A DNA stretch of 20,065 nucleotides from JBNJEM01 sp051745935 (GTDB taxonomy: Bacteria > Planctomycetota > Planctomycetia > Pirellulales > Pirellulaceae): positions 1-20,065 of the forward strand of contig JBNJEM010000064.1 of NCBI GenBank assembly GCA_051745935.1, written 5' to 3'. Position numbers and translations under genes: made by a program. Below, in pieces: positions 1-7,270 of the stretch. The notes under the pieces are model-generated. The model did not search any database and was not told where the DNA came from. It saw only the letters and a list, made by a program, of their open reading frames with translations. Position 1 is the first letter of the stretch. Each line of letters opens with the position of its first letter.

Positions 1-253
1 GTACCCCCACCGCCCAGTAACCAATCCTTATCGGACCAGGCCAGCGCCCGACTTCGGACGTACGAGTGCCCTGCCCGTCCGGGGGGGCTCGTCGGGGGGT
101 TCGGAAGTCCGTCTGAGGACCGACTTGAAGACGCTTTCCGCTAACCAAGGCTCCTTTCACGGCGTCCCCTGGTTTGTTAGTGTAAAGTATAGGCGCGGTA
201 AAAGTTACGAGTTCTGACAAGGCGGGGACAACAAAGGTCAAGGGGGGCTACGC
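1..253. other. Leading intergenic stretch, no gene recognised
   Basis: I see no convincing coding region here. An imperfect hairpin lies at 105-126 (AAGTC-C-GTC, loop TGAG, GAC-C-GACTT, with one C-C mismatch). It has no T-run after it and could be the end of a gene lying off the left edge. The only specific signal is the purine-rich AAGGGGGG at about 240-247, the likely ribosome binding site of the next gene. Confidence 0.4.
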
Positions 254-1120
254 ATGAGGGCATATCGATCGCTGGTGATGGGCATGGCTCTTGCTTCTCT
301 TTGGATTGTTGGCGTCGCCTGCTGGCAAATTGACGGAAAAGTCGGTGATATGAGCCACGACACGCATGATGAAGATCAACAACCGTCGATTTCGAGAGCC
401 CCGGGCGGGGGGGCTGAGTCAGGGAGCGGCGAAGGGAAAAAGGATGAACGGCCATCTGGCCAACCAGCTGCCGAGGATGGCGCCATGGCCGAAGCCAGAC
501 GGCAGATGGTCGAACGGCAATTGGCGGCTCGCGACGTGACCGACGAGCGGGTGTTGGACGCCATGCGGAAGGTTCCCAGGCATCTTTTTGTTCCCGAAAA
601 CATGCGTTCTCAAGCTCATGCCGACGGGCCCCTGCCGATCGGACATGGTCAGACCATCTCGCAACCCTACATCGTTGGACTCATGACTCAGCTGGCACGG
701 CCGGAGAAGACCGATGTGGCGTTGGACGTGGGGACGGGGTCTGGTTACCAGGCGGCAGTTCTCTCCTTGCTTTGCAAGGAAGTATATAGCATCGAGATTG
801 TCGAGCCGCTGGCTGAAACGGCGCGAGAGCGTTTGAACACGTTAGGCCACGAAAACGTCACCGTGAAGCACGGCAATGGATATCGAGGGTGGCCGGAAAA
901 GAGCCCCTTTGATGTGATCATCGTGGCAGCCGCTCCCGAGAGAATCCCCCAACCGCTAATCGATCAACTTAAACCGGGCGGACGGCTGGTGATCCCGGTG
1001 GGAGACCGTTTTCAGAACTTGACGCTGGTCGAGAAGGAACTGGATGGTTCGGTGAGCAAGCGAAAGGTAGCCCCGGTCGCATTCGTGCCGATGACCGGCG
1101 AGGTGGGGGAGGACGACTGA
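254..1120 (+). CDS. pcm: Protein-L-isoaspartate O-methyltransferase with export signal
   Basis: The enzyme transfers a methyl group from S-adenosylmethionine to L-isoaspartyl residues in damaged proteins, starting their repair. The 288-residue protein carries the family hallmarks: GHGQTISQPYIVGLMTQ at residues 130-146 (substrate region), SAM motif I LDVGTGSGYQ at 157-166, the acidic post-I segment SIEIVEPL at 179-186, FDVIIVAAAP at 219-228, and LKPGGRLVIPVG at 239-250. The family is usually about 210 residues. The extra N-terminus is a hydrophobic signal (residues 7-22) ending VGVAC, which fits the lipobox pattern with Cys23, followed by a low-complexity Gly/Ser/Glu spacer to about residue 78. 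This suggests a lipoprotein acting outside the cytoplasm, where SAM supply is unclear. The ATG at 254 is supported by AAGGGGGG a few bases upstream. Family identity is secure; export is inferred. Confidence 0.9.
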   Translation: MRAYRSLVMGMALASLWIVGVACWQIDGKVGDMSHDTHDEDQQPSISRAPGGGAESGSGEGKKDERPSGQPAAEDGAMAEARRQMVERQLAARDVTDERVLDAMRKVPRHLFVPENMRSQAHADGPLPIGHGQTISQPYIVGLMTQLARPEKTDVALDVGTGSGYQAAVLSLLCKEVYSIEIVEPLAETARERLNTLGHENVTVKHGNGYRGWPEKSPFDVIIVAAAPERIPQPLIDQLKPGGRLVIPVGDRFQNLTLVEKELDGSVSKRKVAPVAFVPMTGEVGEDD

Positions 1121-1191
1121 GCCCGCGATGCGTACCGTAACCTATCATTTCTAGTGGCCTTGGAGCAGCGGGATATGTCTGGTACGGTGCC

Positions 1192-2379
1192 ATGAGCGGA
1201 ACACGCGTGGTCATGGTGACTCGCCGTTTCTGGCCGTTGATGGGCGGCAGCGAAAGTGTCACGGCGGGGCTGGGACGCGAGCTGATGGAACGGGGACTGG
1301 TTCCGTCCTTCTTGACCGCTCGTTTCGACATGCGGTGGCCGTCGGACGTGGTGTTTCAAGAGATGGCCGTGCATCGCCTCGCGTTTCCGCAACAGGTGGG
1401 GTGGGGCCCCCTGCGGTATGGCATTGTTCTCGCTCGCTGGTTGCGGCGTCACCAAAACGAGATTGATCTCGCATGTGTCTCAGGGTTGTCATTGGAGGCG
1501 CACGCCGCGATCAAAGCACTTGCGGGGACTCGAATACCGGTGGTGCTGCGTGCCGAGAGCGACGCGCCGCGACTTGCCGAGGGCACCTCGCCAGAACATC
1601 GTGTGGCTCGGCAAGTGGCGCGGCATGGCCGAACGGACGTGGCGGTTGTCGTTTCGTCGGAAGCGGCGCGGCAGCGACTTATTGACGCGGGGTTTTCCGG
1701 GCGGCACCTGCGTCTGGTTCCAGATGGGATAGCCCTAAAGGAATCAGGGTGGGGGACCGACACATTGTCCGCCCGCTCCGCGCTCGCCGGCGCGAACGAA
1801 GACTTGCGAGTGGGATTATACATGACGGTTGTCACGTACGTTGGGCCCTTGCAGGCGGAATACAAACTTGACCAGCTCATTTGGGCCTGGCAGCGCGTGG
1901 CCGGGAGCTTTCCGCACGCGCGGTTATGGCTTATTGGCGACGGGCCGTGCCGGAACCAGCTGTACCGCATGGTTCAAGACGCTGATCTGGTGGGGCGGGT
2001 CGTGATGCCAGGTACGTTCGACAATCTCGAAGACATCATGCGGGCGAGTGATTTATTGGTTGTTCCGTCCGGGGCCATTGACCAGTCGCCCACTATTCTG
2101 ACGGCGATGGCGAAGCGGGTGTCGGTGCTCGTGGCCAAGAGCCCGGAACACGCGAGCGTGGTGCGAGACGGAGTCACGGGGCGGTTGCTGGCCCAAACGA
2201 ATTCCAATGCATTGGCCGATGCCATCTCCGGGGCTTTGGCTGATCCGCGCGATGGCGAGGACATGGCGGCGGCGGCTTTCGGATTTGTTCACCAGTACCA
2301 CTCGCGGCGCGCAATGGGGCAACAATACCACGACTTGTTTGAGCACCTGACGGGTGCGTCCCGGAAAGTGGTTCCATGA
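1192..2379 (+). CDS. GT4-type glycosyltransferase lacking the EX7E motif
   Basis: This 395-residue protein has the GT-B layout of retaining glycosyltransferases that move a sugar from a nucleotide-sugar donor. The N-terminal Rossmann-like half begins VVMVTRRFWPLMGGSES (residues 6-22), with the glycine-rich acceptor-side loop. The C-terminal donor half runs from VTYVGPL (214-220) through ARLWLIGDGP (243-252) to LLVVPSG (288-294). In the GT4 family a pair of glutamates spaced EX7E normally sits just before the AMA segment. Here the corresponding residues are Ile296 and Thr304, within IDQSPTILTAMA, so both acids are missing. The protein may use a different mechanism, be inactive, or act as a partner of the next enzyme. 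The ATG at 1192 leads straight into the first beta strand, although no strong ribosome binding site precedes it. Its stop overlaps the next start by four bases (ATGA), so the two are probably translationally coupled. Acceptor and donor are unknown. Confidence 0.85.
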   Translation: MSGTRVVMVTRRFWPLMGGSESVTAGLGRELMERGLVPSFLTARFDMRWPSDVVFQEMAVHRLAFPQQVGWGPLRYGIVLARWLRRHQNEIDLACVSGLSLEAHAAIKALAGTRIPVVLRAESDAPRLAEGTSPEHRVARQVARHGRTDVAVVVSSEAARQRLIDAGFSGRHLRLVPDGIALKESGWGTDTLSARSALAGANEDLRVGLYMTVVTYVGPLQAEYKLDQLIWAWQRVAGSFPHARLWLIGDGPCRNQLYRMVQDADLVGRVVMPGTFDNLEDIMRASDLLVVPSGAIDQSPTILTAMAKRVSVLVAKSPEHASVVRDGVTGRLLAQTNSNALADAISGALADPRDGEDMAAAAFGFVHQYHSRRAMGQQYHDLFEHLTGASRKVVP

Positions 2380-3539
2380 CCCAGCGTGTTGTCCATGTGA
2401 TCCCGACGCTCGTTCGTGGGGGCGCTGAAAAGCAACTCGCCCTGCTTGCCACGCATCTGCCGCGTGAGCAGTTCGACATCCATGTCTGCGTGCTCACGCA
2501 CTCCGGCCCGCTGGCCGAACCGCTGCAACAAGCGGAAATCCCGATCCACTTCATTGATAAGCGATGGAAAGTTGATCCTGTTGCTTACTGGAGACTGCGG
2601 CGGGTGCTGGGGCGATTGAAACCCGATCTGGTTCACACCTGGATTTTCGCGGCCAATTGCTATGGGCGCCACGCCGCGTTCAACACCGGCGTGAAACGCG
2701 TGGTGGCTGGCGAACGGTGCGTTGATCAGTGGAAAGTGTGGCATGAATTGGCCATTGATCGCTATTTGGCGCGACGCACGGACAAGATCGTCACCAACAG
2801 CAGCGGGGTCGTTGAGTTCTACGCGGGTCGAGGCATCTCCTCCGAGAAATTCGAAATCATACCCAATGGCATCAACCTTTCGCCACGGCCACCGGATGAG
2901 ACGTGGCCAACCCCAGCGTCGGCCGAAGACCATTCGCCCGCGCCCTCCGGCGTCCCGAGCCGCGGTGAGTTGTTGGCGGAATTGGGACTGCCGGAGAACG
3001 CCCGGCTAATCGGCGCGGTGGGTCGCCTCTGGCCTCAGAAAGGCTACAAAGACTTGATCTGGGCGGCGGAGCTCCTGAAGGTGGTCCGACAAGATTCGCA
3101 CTTGTTGATCATTGGTGACGGACCCCAGCGAATGACGTTGTTGCGCTGGCGAGACAGCTTGAGGATCGCCGATCGCGTGCATTTTTTGGGGGAGCGTGAC
3201 GATGTGTCCGCGCTGCTGCCACACTTGTCCGTGTTCTGGATTGGAAGCCAGTACGAAGGTCAATCGAACGCGGTCATGGAAGCCATGGCCCACGGGCTGC
3301 CCGTCGTGGCCAGCGATATTCCGGGGAATCGCGATTTGGTCATCGACCAGCGGACGGGTTACCTGTTTCCGGTTGGAGATCGAGCGGCTCTCGCCCGCCT
3401 CACGCAGCGGTTGTTGGACAATCCTCGGCTCGCTCAATCCATGGGAACCGCCGGCCGCGCTCGTATTGCCGAAAACTTCTCCGTGCGGCAAATGATCGAC
3501 CGCCACGTGACGCTCTACAAACGTCTGCTCGACAGTTAG
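2376..3539 (+). CDS. GT4-type glycosyltransferase
   Basis: This 387-residue GT-B enzyme is a complete family 4 glycosyltransferase. The N-terminal half has VVHVIPTLVRGGAEKQLALL (residues 5-24), the classic GGAE acceptor loop. The C-terminal half has LIGAVGRLWPQKGYKDLIWA (211-230), LLIIGDGPQ (243-251) and an intact EX7E motif, Glu294 to Glu302, in YEGQSNAVMEAMAHGLPVV. A Pro/Ser-rich stretch at about 170-197 forms a longer than usual linker between the halves. Like the preceding gene, it lacks membrane segments and probably works at the cytoplasmic face of the membrane on a lipid-linked or surface glycan. It overlaps the preceding gene by four bases, indicating a two-gene operon. The stop is followed after about 15 bases by an inverted-repeat element that may end transcription. 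Family assignment is firm; the sugar and the product are not readable from sequence. Confidence 0.92.
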   Translation: MTQRVVHVIPTLVRGGAEKQLALLATHLPREQFDIHVCVLTHSGPLAEPLQQAEIPIHFIDKRWKVDPVAYWRLRRVLGRLKPDLVHTWIFAANCYGRHAAFNTGVKRVVAGERCVDQWKVWHELAIDRYLARRTDKIVTNSSGVVEFYAGRGISSEKFEIIPNGINLSPRPPDETWPTPASAEDHSPAPSGVPSRGELLAELGLPENARLIGAVGRLWPQKGYKDLIWAAELLKVVRQDSHLLIIGDGPQRMTLLRWRDSLRIADRVHFLGERDDVSALLPHLSVFWIGSQYEGQSNAVMEAMAHGLPVVASDIPGNRDLVIDQRTGYLFPVGDRAALARLTQRLLDNPRLAQSMGTAGRARIAENFSVRQMIDRHVTLYKRLLDS

Positions 3540-3646
3540 CGCGGCCGAAGGCGCTAGAGGGTAACCGTTCACGGGCAAGAGGCTGATACCCGCGGACATT
3601 CGCGCTTTCGTTCCACGTCTTGAAGGAAGACTTTTCAAAATGCAAA

Positions 3647-3666
3647 TGCCACGGGCTTGTCCCGTG
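3647..3666. terminator. Hairpin, possible bidirectional terminator (left of pair)
   Basis: CACGGG-CTTGT-CCCGTG forms a perfect 6-bp GC-rich stem with a 5-base loop, in the gap between convergent genes. No T-run follows, so intrinsic termination is only possible. It is repeated in reverse at 3741-3760. Confidence 0.4.
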
Positions 3667-3740
3667 CTCCGTTACGTTCCACGCTACCGACGGCCAGGAG
3701 TGGTATGTCTGACCGGTTTGTAGCGGCAAGCGTGAACCAC

Positions 3741-3760
3741 CACGGGACAAGCCCGTGGCA
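3741..3760. terminator. Hairpin, possible bidirectional terminator (right of pair)
   Basis: The reverse complement of the 3647-3666 hairpin, identical over 20 bases. The two can also pair with each other to make one long stem, so the region has alternative folds. Confidence 0.4.
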
Positions 3761-3814
3761 TTCATGCGGACCTTGCGTGTCCAGGCCGTGTGGCGGCACC
3801 CGTGAACGGTTACC

Positions 3815-5848
3815 CTAGCGTGAACGCAGCGGTTGAGTTGTACCGGCTTCAGGATGTGCACTCCCTTGCCGACTCCCGGTATTCTGCCGCAGCAATTCCT
3901 TATAGGTGCCTACCCACGTGTTCCGTGGTTCCGTGCCGGATCGGTCGATTGAACTCCGCCCTTGCTGTTGCACTTGGGCCATCCGCCGCCGATACGTGTG
4001 TGCATCCACGAGGGGCGCCAAGTGCTGAGCAGGTTGCGTCGCGCTGTTGGCGTGATTGTTTTGTGGCGCGAGTCCCGTGGAAGCTTGTGCTTGCCGCGGG
4101 GACCGCGTTAAGGAGGTGGCTCCGGGAAGTACGCCGCGGTGGTAATATGAGCTAACACTGCTTCGACGGCTTGCCACGGGGACGGGAGGCCGCCAGCCGT
4201 GGCGTCGTGGTGTTTTCGCGTTCAAGCCGTTGTCGCGTTTAACGGATCGGGCGGCTGCCCCCCCCGCGGTGGCTTGTCGGATCGACGTTGCCGACGCGTT
4301 CTGTCCCGATTGTCCCGACGCGGCATTTCTGGCCACGGCACCGCTTTGGGGTGCCTTGCTCCTGGCCGTCTGCTCGGACGGTCCGTTGGACGCCGTATCT
4401 CCTTGGGCGGAGCCCCCGGACTTCGAATTCCGGTTTTCAGCCGCGTGAGGATTACGCACGTATCGCGACGCCGCTGCCGTCGCTTCGGGAGATTCCGATG
4501 GTTGGGAAGACCTTGCGGCGCTGGAGTCGGCCTGGCGCGAGGGCCGCGGCGAGGTCCGCTGTGTGGGCCTCCGAGCGTTGTGATTTGCAAATGTGTCGGC
4601 TACCACCCGAGGGGAACCGGTCGGCTGGTTCGCCGTCGCGGAGGCCCCCTTGTTGGACCACTGTCGGCGGGGCGTTTTCGCTTGGAAAGGTGTTTGACGC
4701 AATGCGTCCTCCCCTTGCTCGGACTCCAGATCGGAATCGTTTTTGGCGATACGCACGCTTTTCGCCGACTCGGCCTCCGCCCGCTCCTTCTTGGCGACCC
4801 ATTTCGTTTGGGGCGCCGATGCGTCGGACTTGCTTGCGGACGAGCTCGGTGATTCCGGCTCGTCCGATTCGCGGAGCTCGTTTTCTTTTGGGCGACTTTG
4901 CCGCGCCAAGAACGTGCGGCCACTTGGCATCATGTCTTCGCGGCGAGGGATCGTTTCCGCCCCCCGATTGGCGACTACCTGTTTTCCGCTTGAGGTGTCC
5001 GACGATTCATTGCCCTCACGGCCTTCGTCCGCTTGGCGGGCCATGGCAGTTTTTTCGGCATCCGAGCGAGTCACCGTCTTCTTACCGATGTTGGGCGGAA
5101 AGAACCGAAGTCGAGAATTCGTGGGATTCTCGTTTTTGGCCATCTTCGCGGGATCCGTTTTCTCCGTTTCCGCCTTCGGCGACGACGCCTTGCCGGATGG
5201 TTCGGTTCGAGACGGTTTCTCGTCGCCAATATCACCATCCGACTGCCATTCCACGCTCGAGCTTTGTGCCATGGATTTGTCACTTAATAAACCGGCGGTT
5301 TGAGGGGCGCCAGCCTGGGGGGGCTTCGGAGCTGGATCAAGTGGCGGGCGTCGCGAATGCTGGACAAGCGACGGCGTCTTGCGTGGGGCCTCGGAGAGTG
5401 TTCGCGGGGCACTCGATTGGCGTCCCGGAGTGGCCTCGATGTGATCGGTTGCTCCGGGAGCCCGACCATACCCATCCGAGTTCACGAAAGAAGACGCGTT
5501 GGACAGCGGTTTTGGAGGCGCTACATCCGATTCCTTTTGCACATGTCCGTCAGACTCAAGAAATGGAAACCAAGACTTTACTTTGGCGAGATTGTGTACG
5601 ATCGAAGGGCCCGTCGACTTCCTATCGGGGGCTTGGGGCTCGCTGGAATCGGTCGCCTGAGTCCCTGTCGAATCCGCTTGGAGCCTCCGGGGCGGCCATT
5701 CCGTCTCTGCTGTCGATGCTGCCGGTCCCGGTAATCGGGACGTGTCCTTTTGGACCAACCCCAGGGATGCGGAATTCTTGCATCCGCTGAGTGCCGGTAA
5801 AACACCGAGGGGCAGCATGATAAGTGCCACCGTAATACGTCCAGCCAT
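3815..5848 (-). CDS. Large low-complexity lipoprotein, function unknown
   Basis: I do not recognise this 677-residue protein. It starts with a clear lipoprotein signal: positively charged start, hydrophobic core at residues 5-20, and the lipobox LSGC with Cys23. The mature part is rich in Ser, Ala, Pro, Arg, Lys and Glu throughout, with no visible folded domain, so it is probably disordered. A short less biased patch, KVKSWFPFLES, lies near residue 90. The C-terminal 60 residues (YRRRMAQVQQQ ... TWVGTYKELLRQ) look more helical and could be the functional end. The start is supported by a GGGGGAG ribosome binding site about 5 bases upstream. A long overlapping open frame on the other strand has no signal peptide and I take it as a shadow. 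The protein could be a periplasmic spacer or wall-binding tether; that is a guess. It faces the glycosyltransferase operon tail to tail. Confidence 0.75.
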   Translation of the reverse strand: MAGRITVALIMLPLGVLPALSGCKNSASLGLVQKDTSRLPGPAASTAETEWPPRRLQADSTGTQATDSSEPQAPDRKSTGPSIVHNLAKVKSWFPFLESDGHVQKESDVAPPKPLSNASSFVNSDGYGRAPGATDHIEATPGRQSSAPRTLSEAPRKTPSLVQHSRRPPLDPAPKPPQAGAPQTAGLLSDKSMAQSSSVEWQSDGDIGDEKPSRTEPSGKASSPKAETEKTDPAKMAKNENPTNSRLRFFPPNIGKKTVTRSDAEKTAMARQADEGREGNESSDTSSGKQVVANRGAETIPRREDMMPSGRTFLARQSRPKENELRESDEPESPSSSASKSDASAPQTKWVAKKERAEAESAKSVRIAKNDSDLESEQGEDALRQTPFQAKTPRRQWSNKGASATANQPTGSPRVVADTFANHNARRPTQRTSPRPSRQADSSAARSSQPSESPEATAAASRYVRNPHAAENRNSKSGGSAQGDTASNGPSEQTARSKAPQSGAVARNAASGQSGQNASATSIRQATAGGAAARSVKRDNGLNAKTPRRHGWRPPVPVASRRSSVSSYYHRGVLPGATSLTRSPRQAQASTGLAPQNNHANSATQPAQHLAPLVDAHTYRRRMAQVQQQGRSSIDRSGTEPRNTWVGTYKELLRQNTGSRQGSAHPEAGTTQPLRSR

Positions 5849-6056
5849 TTGTCACTCCCCCCCGGTTTTTCTGATACGTTCGGTCGGATCGTGGAGATGA
5901 TCGTGAATGCTGCCGTTGCGTGGTTTCAGCGAAAGTACCGCTCTGGGAGAATCTCGCACGGTCGTTCCGCATACTGGCCGAATGTCAAGTCGCCCCCCGC
6001 CCTCCAGTTTCGGGGGTCGCCCACCTTTCACCAGGTGCCGGCACGCGACGCGATGT

Positions 6057-6158
6057 ATTCTTCAGGCGATCGGATTCGTCCAGGTGGAAAACTGCTCGAC
6101 GCAAGCCGCCCTCCCGTCGGTCGGACTCGCGGCGAACAAAGTCATCCACGACCGGTAT
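6057..6158 (+). repeat. 105-bp palindromic element, copy 1 (tandem with copy 2)
   Basis: Starts TTCAGGCGATCGGATTCGTCC and ends CATCCACGACCGGTAT. This is the most diverged of the six copies in the window. It is followed directly by copy 2 with a 103-base period. Confidence 0.85.
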
Positions 6159-6262
6159 GTTTTTCAGGCGGTCGGATTTGTCCGGGTGGAAAACTGCCCG
6201 ACGCAAGCCGTCCTCCCGTTGGTCGGACTCGCGGCGAACAAAGTCATCCACGACCGGTATGT
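6159..6262 (+). repeat. 105-bp palindromic element, copy 2
   Basis: Starts TTTTCAGGCGGTCGGATTTG. The 5' arm CGGTCGGATTTGTCCG pairs with the 3' arm CGAACAAAGTCATCCACGACCG with small bulges. The core CCCGACGCAAGCCGTCC is identical to copies 3 to 6. Confidence 0.88.
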
Positions 6263-6373
6263 TTTTCGCGACCGGAGAACCGAATGCGTCACGGCGCACG
6301 ACTCACCAGAGAAAACGTTCCTGACGCTGTAATCCCTTACCAGCGAACGGTTTCGGTTATTTGGGCAGTCTCA

Positions 6374-6399
6374 GCGCACACCGAAACCCGGGTGTGCGC
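6374..6399. other. Perfect 9-bp hairpin
   Basis: GCGCACACC at 6374-6382 and GGTGTGCGC at 6391-6399 form a perfect stem around an 8-base loop. There is no T-run and no adjacent gene. It could be a protein-binding palindrome or a structural element. Confidence 0.4.
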
Positions 6400-6775
6400 A
6401 CGGGCATGGTGAACCGAGTTGGCCCGCAACATACATCCATCTCTCCATCTTATTCTTCGGGTGAAACTGATTGTAACGATAACTTCTGTCGGAAGAAAAA
6501 TGCTGGTAATTCCACGTTGTGCCGCCGCTGGCCGCGAGCGGAGCGGCTGATCGCCCCTCTTAATGATGGTGGGACCCACCCCGACGTTGTCTGAAAGCGA
6601 GCAAGACGCCGTGGGGCCTTTTTCACGCGTGAGCCCCGTCCGCCGTGCTCCCTTTGGTCCTTTCAGTCCCTGAGGGCCTTGATTCGACGCGGGCAAGGAC
6701 GCAAGGCGCAACAAAACGGGCCACAAGGACCTAGAGGTTTTCCCCATCCCAGAGCCCCCCCATGTGGCTCCCCTG

Positions 6776-6881
6776 GTGTATTTCAGGCGGTCGGATTTGT
6801 CCGGGAGGAAAGCTGCCCGACGCAAGCCGTCCGCCCGTTGGTCGGACTCGCGGCGGACAAAGTCATCCGCGACCGGTATAC
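6776..6881 (+). repeat. 105-bp palindromic element, copy 3
   Basis: Runs from GTGTATTTCAGGCGGTCGG to GCGACCGGTATA. The outer arms read CGGTCGGATTTGTCCG and CGGACAAAGTCATCCGCGACCG. An inner CCGAC...GTCGG pair gives the element a branched, cloverleaf-like potential fold. Confidence 0.9.
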
Positions 6882-7270
6882 TCTGTCCCGCTGAGCGCCA
6901 GCGCGGTTGGCCCGTCGGGGATGCGAAGAATTCTTCAGGGGCGCGTTTTTCGGTACCATCTGTTACAGCCGTCGACCTGGGTAGAACAAGGAGGGCGAAA
7001 GCCGGGGTATGCTTGCCTTTTCTCTTGACGGCGCGCCAAGAATCGGACGCCGAAACACGCTGCTTCTCCCTGCTAAGCTCGTATGGTAGAATTCATGACT
7101 TTTGCACCGGTGTGGGGCGCTGGTTGGCAGGGGGGGATGGCTTGCCACGTTTTTGCCACGTGGTTGTTGGCGAGTCGTTTCACGGCTCGCTCATCGTGGG
7201 CGGATGGAGTGGCCCCCGGCACAACCGAATGGCTCCTGAAAGAATAACCGCGGATAGCCGAGGGGTTACC

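Larger units (their letters stand above)
3554..3818. repeat. 265-bp inverted-repeat element between convergent genes
   Basis: The element is bounded by near-perfect inverted ends. AGGGTAACCGTTCACGGG at 3558-3575 is exactly the reverse complement of 3799-3816, and CTAG flanks both ends (3554-3557 and 3815-3818). Inside lies a second perfect inverted pair, TGCCACGGGCTTGTCCCGTG at 3647-3666 and its reverse complement at 3741-3760. The left 85 bases recur in diverged form at 19631-19712 on the opposite strand, so this is a dispersed repeat family and not a local accident. It carries no coding gene. It sits between two genes whose 3' ends face each other, and the stop codon of the minus-strand lipoprotein gene (3815-3817) lies in its right border. 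Confidence 0.78.
5849..7270. other. 1.4-kb gene-poor region rich in repeats
   Basis: This stretch separates the lipoprotein start from the flavoenzyme start; the two genes are divergent, so both promoters should lie here. It holds three copies of the ~105-bp palindromic element (two in tandem) and a hairpin at 6374-6399. Open frames across it are made largely of repeat sequence translated in several frames and lack credible starts, so I call no gene. A weak -10-like TAGAAT is at 7087-7092 with no good -35. Confidence 0.5.

Noticed and set aside
4288..5790. 500-codon open frame on the plus strand
   Set aside because: It lies wholly within the minus-strand lipoprotein gene, which has a clear signal peptide and ribosome binding site; the plus frame has neither and shows no family features.
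5849..6412. Plus-strand frames with a duplicated peptide segment
   Set aside because: The duplicated peptide is just the tandem 105-bp repeat in translation; similar peptides appear in other frames at every copy.
6764..7270. N-terminal extension of the flavoenzyme
   Set aside because: The extra 169 codons run through repeat copy 3 and translate to Arg/Ser-rich sequence unlike the enzyme family; the ATG at 7271 has a good ribosome binding site.
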